Origin: Reticulitermes speratus
Lineage: Eukaryota; Arthropoda; Insecta; Blattodea; Rhinotermitidae
Reading direction: 5' to 3'
Length of the DNA stretch: 64,000 bases
NCBI GenBank assembly: GCA_021186555.1
Contig: JAJKFL010000014.1
Location: 40,511,200-40,575,199, forward strand
Below are positions 52,635-63,475 of the stretch, piece after piece (the stretch's first letter is position 1; each line of letters starts with the position of its first letter). The notes beneath the pieces are model-generated. The model did not search any database, had not been told where the DNA came from, and saw only the letters and a program-made list of their open reading frames with translations. The position numbers and the translations under genes were made by a program.

Positions 52635-52901
52635 AATAACGCTGTCACTACACAGTGACTAAGCTACGGGCTGAAGGACCAAGGAGTAAATGTTCGATTC
52701 CCGACATGCGCAGTTATTTGTTTCCTCTCCACAGCGCTCAGCCTGGCCTTTGGACCCACACATGCTGTTGTGCGATGTGTACAGGTGACTGTTTGGCCTA
52801 TGGTATAGCGGGGGTGGAACCTGTCACACTTCTCTATTTCAGAGGTTAAGCAAGCACGGAACTATACTCCTTTGCCCCCATAAGCCTTTGATTCATGGTT
52901 C
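52635..52901 (+). mobile_element. SINE-4 copy abutting the satellite MITE
   Basis: CACAGTGACTAAGCTACGGG head, GTTCGATTCCCGACATGC B box, TTCCTCTCCACAGCGCTCAG and tail CCCCCATAAGCCTTTGATTC. Confidence 0.75.
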
Positions 52902-55900
52902 TTAATCCTTTAAAAGCCCAGTGGTTACTTTATGTACCACCAGGTTTAACAGTCAAAAATTCTACGTTCTGCCCACACAGTGTATTTATGTGTTTTGTGT
53001 GGATCTCAGAACAAACAGCGATTATTTCACTGTACAACATTAACTGACTGGTTTGTATAACTGAGACGGAGTGTGTTTACTGCGCGGTACGGACTGTATT
53101 TATGTGTTTTGTGTGGATCTCAGAACAAACAGCGATTATTTCACTGTACAACATTAACTGACTGGTTTGTATAACTGAGACGGAGTGTGTTTACTGCGCG
53201 GTACGGACTGTATTTATGTGTTTTGTGTGGATCTCAGAACAAACAGCGATTATTTCACTGTACAACATTAACTGACTGGTTTGTATAACTGAGACGGAGT
53301 GTGTTTACTGCGCGGTACGGACTGTATTTATGTGTTTTGTGTGGATCTCAGAACAAACAGCGATTATTTCACTGTACAGCATTAACTGACTGGTTTGTAT
53401 AACTGAGACGGAGTGTGTTTACTGCGCGGTACGGACTGTATTTATGTGTTTTGTGTGGATCTCAGAACAAACAGCGATTATTTCACTGTACAGCATTAAC
53501 TGACTGGTTTGTATAACTGAGACGGAGTGTGTTTACTGTGCGGTACGGACTGTATTTATGTGTTTTGTGTGGATCTCAGAACAAACAGCGATTATTTCAC
53601 TGTACAACATTAACTGACTGGTTTGTATAACTGAGACGGAGTGTGTTTACTGCGCGTACGGACTGTATTTATGTGTTTTGTGTGGATCTCAGAACAAACA
53701 GCGATTATTTCACTGTAACACATTAACTGACTGGTTTGTATAACTGAGACGGAGTGTGTTTACTGGCGGTACGGACTGTATTTATGTGTTTTGTGTGGAT
53801 CTCAGAACAAACAGCGATTATTTCACTGTACACATTAACTGACTGGTTTGTATAACTGAGACGGAGTGTGTTTACTGCGCGGTACGGACTGTATTTATGT
53901 GTTTTGTGTGGATCTCAGAACAAACAGCGATTATTTCACTGTACAGCATTAACTGACTGGTTTGTATAACTGAGACGGAGTGTGTTTACTGTGCGGTACG
54001 GACTGTATTTATGTGTTTTGTGTGGATCTCAGAACAAACAGCGATTATTTCACTGTACAGCATTAACTGACTGGTTTGTATAACTGAGACGGAGTGTGTT
54101 TTACTGGCGTACGGACTGTATTTATGTGTTTTGTGTGGATCTCAGAACAAACAGCGATTATTTCACTGTACAGCATTACTGACTGGTTTGTATAACTGAG
54201 ACGGAGTGTGTTTACTGTGCGGTACGGACTGTATTTATGTGTTTTGTGTGGATCTCAGAACAAACAGCGATTATTTCACTGTACAGCATTAACTGACTGG
54301 TTTGTATAACTGAGACGGAGTGTGTTTACTGTGCGGTACGGACTGTATTTATGTGTTTTGTGTGGATCTCAGAACAAACAGCGATTATTTCACTGTACAG
54401 CATTAACTGACTGGTTTGTATAACTGAGACGGAGTGTGTTTACTGCGGTACGGACTGTAATTATGTGTTTTGTGTGGATCTCAGAACAAACAGCGATTAT
54501 TTCACTGTACAAGCATTAACTGACTGTTTGTATAACTGAGACGGAGTGTGTTACTGTGCGGTACGGACTGTATTTATGTGTTTTGTGTGGATCTCAGAAC
54601 AAACAGCGATTATTTCACTGTACAGCATTAACTGACTGGTTTGTATAACTGAGACGGAGTGTGTTTATGTGCGGTACGGACTGTATTTAATGTGTTTTTG
54701 TGTGATCTCAGAACAAACAGCGATTATTTCACTGTACAGCATTAACTGACTGGTTTGTATAACTGAGACGAGTGTGTTTACTGTGCGGTACGGACTGTAT
54801 TTATGTGTTTTGTGTGGATCTCGACAAACAGCGATATTTCACTGTACAGCATTAACTGACTGGTTTGTATAACTGAGACGGATTGTTTAACTGTGCGGTA
54901 CGGACTGTATTTATGTGTTTTGTGTGGATCTCAGAACAAACAGCGATTATTTCACTGTACAGCATTAACTGACTGGTTTGTATAACTGAGACGGAGTGTG
55001 TTTACTGGCGGTACGACTGTATTTATGTGTTTTGTGTGGATCTCAGAACAAACAGCGATTATTTCACTGTACAGCATTAACTGACTGGTTTGTATAACTG
55101 AGACGGAGTGTGTTTACTGTGCGGTACGGACTGTATTTATGTGTTTTGTGTGGATCTCAGAACAAACAGCGATTATTTCACTGTACAGCATTAACTGACT
55201 GGTTTGTATAACTGAGACGGAGTGTGTTTACTGGCGGTACGGACTGTATTTATGTGTTTTGTGTGGATCTCAGAACAAACAGCGATTATTTCACTGTACA
55301 GCATTAACTGACTGGTTTGTATAACTGAGACGGAGTGTGTTTACTGTGCGGTACGGACTGTATTTATGTGTTTTGTGTGGATCTCAGAACAAACAGCGAT
55401 TATTTCACTGTACAGCATTAACTGACTGGTTTGTATAACTGAGACGGAGTGTGTTTAATGCGCGGTACGGACTGTATTTATGTGTTTTGTGTGGATCTCA
55501 GAACAAACAGCGATTATTTCACTGTACAGCATTAACTGACTGGTTTGTATAACTGAGACGGAGTGTGTTTACTGTGCGGTACGGACTGTATTTATGTGTT
55601 TTGTGTGGATCTCAGAACAAACAGCGATTATTTCACTGTACAGCATTAACTGACTGGTTTGTATAACTGAGACGGAGTGTGTTTACTGCGCGGTACGGAC
55701 TGTATTTATGTGTTTTGTGTGGATCTCAGAACAAACAGCGATTATTTCACTGTACAGCATTAACTGACTGGTTTGTATAACTGAGACGGAGTGTGTTTAC
55801 TGTGCGGTACGGACTGTATTTATGTGTTTTGTGTGGATCTCAGAACAAACAGCGATTATTTCACTGTACAGCATTAACTGACTGGTTTGTATAACTGAGA

Positions 55901-56053
55901 CGGAGTGTGTTTAATGCGCGGTACGGACTGTATTTATGTGTTTTGTGTGGATCTCAGAACAAACAGCGATTATTTCACTGTACAGCATTAACTGACTGGT
56001 TTGTATAACTGAGACGGAGTGTGTTTACTGCGCGGTACGAGCTGATTCTTTAA
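52902..56053. mobile_element. T2 MITE whose inner part is expanded to a 114-bp satellite (about 27 units)
   Basis: Left end TTAATCCTTTAAAAGCCCAG and ACCACCAGGTTTAACAG match the reverse of the T2 MITE ends at 44170-44222. Then a 114-bp unit (GGACTG at 53091, 53205, 53319) repeats to 56040: ATTTATGTGTTTTGTGTGG, CTCAGAACAAACAGCGATTA, GACTGGTTTGTATAACTGAG, GTGTTTACTGCGCGGTACG. The unit matches the inverse of T2 inner sequence (TACCGCGCAGTGAACACTC to AAAACACATAAAC). After the last unit the sequence goes to ATTCTTTAAA, the other end. So the array lies inside one MITE. Confidence 0.88.
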
Positions 56054-56079
56054 ATACTATCCAAGCTACTTTTAGAATT

Positions 56080-56375
56080 TCCGGCCCTGCCATGGCTTGG
56101 GTGATGAGTCTTTGGCTTCTCACCGCGGGGTCCTGGGTTCGATCTCAGGTCAGTCCATGTGAGATTTGTGGTGGACAAAGTGGCACTGGGACAGGTTTTT
56201 CTCAGAGAACTTCGGTTTTTCCCTGTCAAAATCATTCCACCAATGCTTCATACTTCCCCCTTCATGTTACATATTGCTCTTACCAGAAGGACAAACGGGC
56301 GACTCCTGGGAACTTTCCAAAAAGCAATGCTCTTTCGGACAGCATTGGATAGAGAAGTACTTTCACTTAGCCTTT
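56080..56375 (+). mobile_element. SINE-3 copy
   Basis: GCCATGGCTTGGGTGATGAG head, CTGGGTTCGATCTCAGG B box, GTCAGTCCATGTGAGATTTG, GACAAAGTGGCACTGGGAC, CAGAAGGACAAACGGGCGAC, and end near CTTTCGGACAGCATTGG. Confidence 0.8.
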
Positions 56376-56477
56376 ATGAACGCACCTTTTTGTCAGAGAT
56401 GACGGACTGACAGTATTCATTACATAGACCAAAATCTGGTCACGGGCCCCAGGTCGGTCTCGACACAATGACCGACT

Positions 56478-56735
56478 TAACATTTAAAAGAACGTGTCAT
56501 TGCCCAGATGCCTAGTCGCCGACCTATCACCGCGGAGGCCTGGGTTCAATCCCGGGTTAGTCCTTATGAGTTTTATGGTGGAAAAAATGAGTACATACTT
56601 CGTTTTTCCCTCGTCACTAACATTCCACCATTGCTCCATATTCGTCTTCACGTTTATACTATACTTATCGGAAGGACAAGCGGGCGAATCTTGAGAAACT
56701 AGAAAGCAACCCTTTTCCGGATATTGGGCTCCGTT
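56478..56735 (+). mobile_element. SINE-3 copy
   Basis: GCCTAGTCGCCGACCTATCA head, CTGGGTTCAATCCCGGG B box, AACATTCCACCATTGCTCC, GAAGGACAAGCGGGCGAATC, CTTTTCCGGATATTGGGC end. Same direction as the copy 100 bases upstream. Confidence 0.8.
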
Positions 56736-56744
56736 TGATAAGCA

Positions 56745-57366
56745 CTTTGCTTTTCAACTGCACAATACGCATGTCCAGTGTGCAATAGATCTGCCCACAC
56801 CAATCAAGTCGACACGGCGCTCAACGAGACATGTAGGATAGTGACAGGATGTATGAAACCAACGCCATTGCCAAACCTGTATAGAGCGGCAGGCTTCGCA
56901 GCTCCTACATCTCGACGGAAGGCAGCGGAACACATAGAGAAAATGAAGCAAACTGTCGATGAGCGACATGCGCTGTACGGAGCCAGAACACCACAGAGAA
57001 GATTAAAATCGCGGAATAGCTTCCTCGGAACAGTGCAAGTTGAACCACCTGAAGACTTCCCCCTTACCCAGATTTGCCCTGGTAGCCACCTCCTTGATTT
57101 TAATACTTGGAAATCTCTTAACCGCATTAGAACAGGGGTGGCACCAGTAAAAACAAATATGGTAAAATGGGGCAAAACTAACTCCGACGACCTGTATTGT
57201 GGCTGTGGAGAGATACAAGATATGGGACATCTCCTGTCATGCAAGGACTGCCCCCAGAAATGCACCCTCGAGGATTTATGGCTTGCAAATAAAAAAGGAA
57301 TTGACGTAGCCCAATACTGGACAAAAATTATTTAATTTAACGGTCCGGACATGATAAAGTAAAGTA
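56745..57366 (+). mobile_element. 3' end of a Jockey-type LINE with zinc-binding C-terminus
   Basis: A single open frame from about 56757 to 57335 reads AQYACPVCNRSAHTNQVDTA, LNETCRIVTGCMKPTPLPNL, then after about 100 residues DDLYCGCGEIQDMGHLLSCK and a stop after VAQYWTKII. The CxCG...HLLxC pattern is the C-terminal Zn-knuckle-like part of insect Jockey/X-element RTs. The frame is intact, so the copy is young, but the endonuclease and RT core are missing. Confidence 0.8.
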
Positions 57367-57589
57367 AGTCCATTTGATAGGGAATGCTTTTATGTTACTG
57401 TTTAAAGGATTAAAGAAATATGTGATTTGCTAGCTCGAGTAGGACCTTGCCTTGTTGTAAGTATGCATCTAAGTATTTTCTTGGAAAGACTGTGGAGAAG
57501 GCAAGGTAATGGTTTTCTGAGCTGAGGACCGAATACGAATTGGTATGGCTACTCTATGTGTCTTGCAGTCTGAGTCTGTTCAATACAAA
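57367..57589. other. Spacer, nothing recognised
   Basis: No motif seen. Confidence 0.5.
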
Positions 57590-57591
57590 TA

Positions 57592-58178
57592 CAGGTCATA
57601 CACAAAAGAATGGTGCGATTTCAAAAGTGAATAACAAATTTATGTCTCACCTTACACGGGCACAACATACACCGACAGCGGCGGTAACTGTCCAAGTTTC
57701 TCATTTGGTAATTACAATCCTTCAATGTGTGCACCCTGGGTCACACGACACACATCCACACGGTAATCAAACTCATCCCAGACCCGGTGTAGCATGTCCG
57801 CTGTAATGGCCTGCAGTCCATGCGTTATCCGATCACGAGTTTCATGGATGGACGTGGGCAATGGTGGTACATAAACGCTGTCTTTAACGAACCCCCAAAG
57901 AAAGAAATTGCACGGTATAAGATCTGGCGAACGGGGTGGCCAATGGAGAAGGTTCTTGTCTCCATTTGCAGCAGCACGTCCGATCCAGCGCTGTCGAAGA
58001 ACACGATCTTTGAAACTGGCCCCGCGGCCACGCAGTAAGCATGAGAAGCGAACTGCTGGTAGCGCATGAGAAACTTGGACAGTTGCCGCCGCTGACGGTG
58101 TATGTTGTGCCCGTGTAATGTGAGACATAAATTTTTTATTCACTTTTGAAACCGCACCATTCTTTTGTGTATGCCCTG
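57592..58178. mobile_element. 587-bp mariner-like deletion derivative with about 115-bp TIRs
   Basis: The left end CAGGTCATACACAAAAG is inverted against CTTTTGTGTATGCCCTG at the right. The arms (57592-57706 and 58066-58178) pair over about 115 bases with few changes. TA dinucleotides flank both ends (57590-57591, 58179-58180), the target of Tc1/mariner elements. Inside is the last half of a transposase on the minus strand. Confidence 0.88.
57712..58065 (-). pseudogene. Transposase C-terminal half inside the long-TIR element
   Basis: The minus strand reads RQRWIGRAAANGDKNLLHWP, then PRSPDLIPCNFFLWGFVKDS, PTSIHETRDRITHGLQAITA and VWDEFDYRVDVCRVTQGAHI, stop at 57712. SPDL holds a catalytic-type D. 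The N-terminal half was lost in an internal deletion that fused the right TIR to the DDE end. It cannot make active transposase but could be moved by a full-length relative. Confidence 0.8.
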
Positions 58179-58180
58179 TA

Positions 58181-58489
58181 TTATCCTCACAGTTTTCCTT
58201 TCATAAATTTTCACATTATCCTTTAATCTACTTTTTAGTCACTCTAGTGCTTTTTTTTGTTAAATTAGGCAAATATTATTGCCTGCGTTTCTTCTATCGC
58301 CCATGCCTTCTGCAACTCCAGACTATCCCAGACTCATAGACTTAATTTTTTGTCTATACTGAGTAAAAAACTACAACTTTGAAGCTCCCCTTTATGTGAT
58401 TGCTCCTTCTTCTTTTATTTAATGTCGCTTGTGTTCTTGCATTCTTCCCAGCACTTTTTAAAGAGCATAATGTTCTGTCTTGTTCACAG
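58181..58489. other. Spacer with T-rich tracts
   Basis: No gene seen. A polypyrimidine-rich stretch and AG at 58489 precede the possible exon below. Confidence 0.45.
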
Positions 58490-58564
58490 CTGGACGTAGA
58501 CACCGAGCAGATTTATAAGGAGCAGATCTGCTCCCGACTAGCTGAGACTCGCGTAATATTTTGA
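58490..58564 (+). CDS. Possible terminal exon of an unidentified gene
   Basis: After TCTGTCTTGTTCACAG the frame reads LDVDTEQIYKEQICSRLAET then RVIF and TGA (24 codons plus stop). The composition looks protein-like: acidic, no repeats, a good acceptor. I do not recognise the protein, and no upstream exon could be found between here and 41 kb by eye. It could also be chance or a piece of a retrogene. Confidence 0.25.
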   Translation: MDVDTEQIYKEQICSRLAETRVIF

Positions 58565-59499
58565 CGAGATTCCTCAAATTATGGCACCCGAGATTTCATT
58601 ACCATGTTCGGTACTGAACCACGTGGTGCCCCAGATAAATACAGCGCGCATCATTACCGTTGGCGCAACCAAAGCGAAGTTTAAAAACACATATTTTGTA
58701 GACATCATGATATCGGAGGTTTTACGTGACTTACGCTTCAGCCTAAATCAGCCACTGAAATCGGCTGATGACTGTACTTTGGAATACTGAAAAATATAAT
58801 GCAAGTTTGTAAATTTTATCTTTTTCAGTTTTAATTTTTCCTGTAACCTAACTAGACGTCAGCTCGGAGATTTTGACATGATTTGCACAACATATTTTTT
58901 TCAAATCAAATGTAATATACACTATATATAGCCTCAGGGTCAGTCATACTACCCCCCTCCAAAAAAATTCTGGTGCGCCAATGACCATTACATATTTCTT
59001 TATAGTTTATTTAAATATTATTCTCCAATCCGTTTGTTTCATATACCTCAATCTTTATATTTAACGAAACAAATTATGTCTTTATTTGAACACCCTGTAA
59101 TAAAAGTGCATATCAGGTGTTGATGCGGAAATTTAAATTCTCTGATAACTTCAGTTATGTTCCTTCCTGTAGTGGGGAAAGATAAACGTTCTCCTAATAC
59201 TGAGATAAGATTTCGTTTGGTACATTGTACAGTCCTCACGAAAAGTGTTTCACATATCGGAACCAAGAAGCTGGTAAAGAAAAGTTTTGCAGCATCAGCT
59301 GAGCCTTTTATGTCTGGAAAGTATCGGTTTGAGTATTGCGTCTGGCCTTCAGTAGACTTCAAGCACTGCCATGTGTTAAACGTTTGGTTTTTAAACGACT
59401 TTAAGACCACTCACATTCATTGAGTTAGAGAATGCGTGAACCTTCACCTCCACTACTCCTTAAGTCTTAAAAATGCTTAAGTACACGGACACATCCGCT
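58565..59499. other. Unassigned stretch
   Basis: The minus-strand frame 59410-59048 (120 residues) and its plus-strand shadow show no motif I know. No repeat partner in this window. Confidence 0.4.
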
Positions 59500-59770
59500 C
59501 CTGTTCTCTGCCCAGCTAAACACATGATTCCGCGAAGGCCCGGGTTCGATCCCGTGTCAGTCCATGTGGGATTTGTGGCGGATAAAGTGGCACTGGACAG
59601 GTTTTTTCCCGAGTACTTCGGTTTTCCTCTGTCAATTTCATTCCACCGGTGCTACATTGAAATTGAAAAGCAGAAGAAACCTCATCATCTTCATCACAGG
59701 TTTGCACAATAAGCCTCAAGGCTGTGGTGCGTCCGTAGCTTCTGCTGCGGGGCCCTTCACCACAAAAAAA
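59500..59770 (+). mobile_element. SINE-3 copy
   Basis: GCCCGGGTTCGATCCCGTGT B box, CAGTCCATGTGGGATTTG, GATAAAGTGGCACTGG, TACTTCGGTTTTCC and a different 3' end with CATCATCTTCATCACAGG and an A-rich run at 59762. Confidence 0.75.
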
Positions 59771-59921
59771 AATTGAAATGTTGCAACAAAACGATTATAA
59801 ATGTAAATTTGTCCCTGTTATGTGTGACGGCGTGGAACGGGCGCTTAAAGCTCTATGCGTTCTGTGACTCTGTACAAGATGGAGGTGAGTGCAAGCTGAT
59901 CGCTCCGGCTGATTTACACCT

Positions 59922-59954
59922 GACAAGAAATTATAGACAAGTCTATTTCTTGTC
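59922..59954. repeat. Short perfect hairpin
   Basis: GACAAGAAA, 15-base loop, TTTCTTGTC. Too small to classify. Confidence 0.5.
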
Positions 59955-60016
59955 TAGTGAAATACAATTATAAAGTAGTTTTGTGAGTTACAATATTTTA
60001 GCTACCTGAAATTTAT

Positions 60017-60090
60017 GTATTTATTTCCTTATTTATTTATTTACATATTTATTTACATATTTATTTATTTACTAATTTATTTATTTAACG
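60017..60090. repeat. (TTTA)n microsatellite
   Basis: TATTTATTTACATATTTATT-type repeats. Confidence 0.9.
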
Positions 60091-60734
60091 ACATTTTCAA
60101 TAGCTCATATTACATCCGCTGTACGATAGGATTATTAACAGGAAGTTTTAAAGTCGGTGGGAGAAAACATCGGCTGTCTACTTCGAAGTGTAATCAGAAC
60201 ATTCAGCCGGAACGACTGAGGAGAACCACGAAATACTCAAAATAGCCGAAGGTAACAATGCCGTAATCTGCTTAAGAAATAAGACTAAGATGAAGTATTC
60301 TGATTCGTTTCCTTCAGATAAAAAGCCATTGTAATTAAACATTCTGTCGTCATTTCGTCATAAAATCCATTTTTATCTATTTCATCCTATCGATGAAAAT
60401 TATTAGTCTTAAACACTGTTTATCAACTACAGAAGTTATATAGTGTCGACTGTATTAGGACAGAGGGCTGATTAGGAGACGATACTGGAGCCTGAGAAAA
60501 CCACGACAAATCCCCCAGTTAGGTCAACCCGATCGAGGCTAATGTCGCTGGAATGTCACTCCGTGTAGTTTGGTACATATATGCTTAGGATTTGAAGCAA
60601 CGTAATGCCTCCGTATTCAGGGTATTAGAGTCGATTTTCGAAATGGGTAACTTCCAGATACATGACCAGAGAATTTGGTCATTTTACGGATTTAGAAATA
60701 ACTGAAGAATGAGTATCATAAATAGAGTAATACT
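60091..60734. other. Spacer, nothing recognised
   Basis: No gene or element seen. Confidence 0.45.
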
Positions 60735-60900
60735 TAAACACTTCGGCTCCTACCGCACAGAAAACACACGGCGTATTCATTAGAAATACAATGGGTTATT
60801 TTTCTTTACGGAAGTAATCGCTTTTTCCTTAGAATCATAAGAAAGGCGTAAATGCATACTTTATGCAGAGTGTAGGTCTTTTAATGTTGAACCTGACTGT
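60735..60900. repeat. Diverged T2-like MITE or satellite-unit relative
   Basis: CTACCGCACAGAAAACACAC, GGAAGTAATCGCTTTTTCC and TTAGAATCATAAGAAAGGCG follow the reverse of the satellite unit in order, weakly. Confidence 0.4.
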
Positions 60901-61108
60901 CATAGGACGTACTAACGACTGCATTAAAGAATTGCCCTTAATATTAATACATGTTACGTAGAAAGCCAGTCGCCTAGCAAAGTAACTGCACTAAACCTAT
61001 AGATTGTCATGACGCGTGTAGTTGGCAAAGACCGTAAATAACACACATATGTCACTTCACACCATTCTGATCTTCTAGTGAAAACAAATCACAGCCAACC
61101 TTAATAAG
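60901..61108. other. Spacer, nothing recognised
   Basis: No motif seen. Confidence 0.4.
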
Positions 61109-61193
61109 ACTTATTAAATTAAGTTATAGACCAACTGATGCACACTAAAACCACTTTTTTAAGTAGCTTTATTATTAAAATTGTTAAAAATTG

Positions 61194-61238
61194 TACCCCT
61201 ACACGTGTTTCGATCCTAAGATCATCGTCAGGGGGGTT
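61194..61238 (-). ncRNA. Candidate hammerhead ribozyme, element E left arm
   Basis: Minus strand: ACCCCCC, CTGACGA, T, GATC-TTAG-GATC stem II, GAA, ACACGTGT as stem III, A, GGGGT. Full set of stems and boxes. Confidence 0.6.
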
Positions 61239-61393
61239 TTTTTTGCTAAAAGCTACAGTCACTTCAACACATGATTTAAAATATTCTATCTGCACTTTAA
61301 AACATAAGTTAAAATCTTGTAAAAAGATTCGCTAAAAGTTGTAAAATTATAAAAGCTTTTAGTAGCTTTATAGTAGCTTTTAGCAAAAAAAAA

Positions 61394-61434
61394 ACCCCTG
61401 ACGATGATCTTAGGATCGAAACACGTGTAGGGTA
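61394..61434 (+). ncRNA. Candidate hammerhead ribozyme, element E right arm
   Basis: CCC, CTGACGA, T, GATC-TTAG-GATC, GAA, ACACGTGT, A, GGG. One G fewer in stem I than in the left arm. Confidence 0.6.
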
Positions 61435-61512
61435 CAATTTTTAACAATTTTAATAATAAAGCTACTTAAAAAAGTGGTTTTAGTGTGCATCAGTTGGTCT
61501 ATAACTTAATTT

Positions 61513-61994
61513 AATATGACGAAGATGCACGGTGGCAACAGTGTGAAACTTAATAAGACTGTAAATGGCGTACTCTGTGACGTAGTACACAGACTTTAAC
61601 AAAGTGTTCCTTACTTTCGAAGTACCATCCGTTTTTACGGTCAACAAATCTATTTTCATTTACGGCCATATGAAAGGAATGGCCTTACCTGCGCCACATG
61701 TCACGAAATTCACAAATGCTGAACAGCGTTATGTGCATAACTGCTGTGCGGTATTTGGTCCACGTAGGTCAAAAAATAAAGAATGTACGGACAGAAAATC
61801 TTTACGTCTTTGGATAAAGTATGGGTGTCACTGAGCCGATTTTCATGACAGTTCGACAGCTTATTGTGTATAACCAGTATGAGGAATGTCATGAAAATTG
61901 GGTACAAGTTTTTGTCGCTTTTTATTTAGTAAAATGTAAGATTTTGGCTTCGTAGTGATGTGCGTCGTTTCGGCTGTGGAGTACTGTACATAAG
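61513..61994. other. Spacer, nothing recognised
   Basis: Open frame 61604-61834 shows no known motif. Confidence 0.45.
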
Positions 61995-63475
61995 ATGGCT
62001 GCCCACAGCCTTAACTTGTAGAATTTGTTCCACAAAATATCAGTGCCCACAGCATTAGCCTACAGAATTTGTTCCACAAAATATCAGTGCCCACAGTATT
62101 AGCTTACAGAATTTGTTCCACAAAATATCAGTGCCCACAGCATTAGGCTACAGAATTTGTTCCACAAAATATCGGTGCCCACAGCATTAGCCTACAGAAT
62201 TTGTTCCACAAAATATCTGTGCCCACAGTATTAGCCTACAGAATTTGTTCCACAAAATATCAGTGCCCACAGTATTAGCCTACAGAATTTTGTTCCATAT
62301 TTTACCAGTGCCCACAGTATTAGCCTACAGAATTTGTTCCACAAAATATCAGTGCCCACAGTATTATCCTACAGAATTTGTTCCACAAAATATCAGTGCC
62401 CACAGTATTAGCCTACAGAATTTGTTCCACAAAATATCAGTGCCCACAGTATTAGCCTACAGAATTTTGTTTCATATTTTACCAGTGCCCACAGTATTAG
62501 CCTACAGAATTTGTTCCACAAAATATCAGTGCCCACAGTATTAGCCTACAAAATTTGTTCCACAAAATATCAGTGCCCACAGTATTAGCCTACAGAATTT
62601 GTTCCACAAAATATCAGTGCCCACAGTATTAGCCTACAGAATTTGTTCCACAAAATATCAGTGCCCACAGTATTAGCCTACAGAATTTTGTTCCATATTT
62701 TACCAGTGCCCACAGTATTAGCCTACAGAATTTGTTCCACAAAATATCAGTGCCCACAGTATTAGCCTACAATTTGTTCCACAAAATATCAGTGCCCACA
62801 GTATTAGCCTACAGAATTTGTTCCACAAAATATCAGTGCCCACAGTATTAGCCTACAGAATTTGTTCCACAAAATATCAGTGCCCACAGCATTAGCCTAC
62901 AGAATTTGTTCCACAAAATATCAGTGCCCACAGTATTAGCCTACAGAATTTGTTCCACATAATATCAGTGCCCACAGTATTAGCCTACAGAATTTGTTCC
63001 ATATTTACCAGTGCCCACAGTATTAGCCTACAGAATTTGTTCCACAAAATATCAGTGCCCACAGTATTAGCCTACAATTTGTTCCACAAAATATCAGTGC
63101 CCACAGTATTAGCCTACAATTTGTTCCACAAAATATCAGTGCCCACAGTATTAGCCTACAGAATTTGTTCCACAAAATATCAGTGCCCACAGTATTAGCC
63201 TACAGAATTTTGTTCCATATTTTACCAGTGCCCACAGTATTAGCCTACAGAATTTGTTCCACAAAATATCAGTGCCCACAGTATTAGCCTACAATTTGTT
63301 CCACAAAATATCAGTGCCCACAGTATTAGCCTACAATTTGTTCCACAAAATATCAGTGCCCACAGTATTAGCCTACAGAATTTGTTCCACAAAATATCAG
63401 TGCCCACAGTATTAGCCTACAGAATTTTGTTCCATATTTTACCAGTGCCCACAACCCAAACCTGCAAAGATTGCT
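61995..63475. repeat. 44-bp tandem array, about 34 units, with variant units
   Basis: Units: CAGTGCCCACAGTATTAGCC then TACAGAATTTGTTCCACAAA and ATAT. A second type has GAATTTTGTTCCATATTTTA (near 62285, 62463, 62685, 62993, 63207, 63422), a third lacks AGA after TAC. The last two variant units are about 215 bases apart with the same order of types between them, which shows a higher-order duplication. Not coding. Confidence 0.95.

Larger units (their letters stand above)
61109..61512. repeat. Foldback element E with two hammerhead motifs
   Basis: The left arm begins TTAAATTAAGTTATAGACC and AACTGATGCACACTAAAAC and is inverted against the right arm ending GTTGGTCTATAACTTAATTT. The arms match almost perfectly over about 140 bases. 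The outer right flank has GATGCACGGTGG, the same CACCGTGCATC flank as elements C and D. Confidence 0.9.

Noticed and set aside
62245..63198. Open frames of 80-100 residues in the 44-bp array
   Set aside because: Pure tandem-repeat translation, broken at each variant unit.
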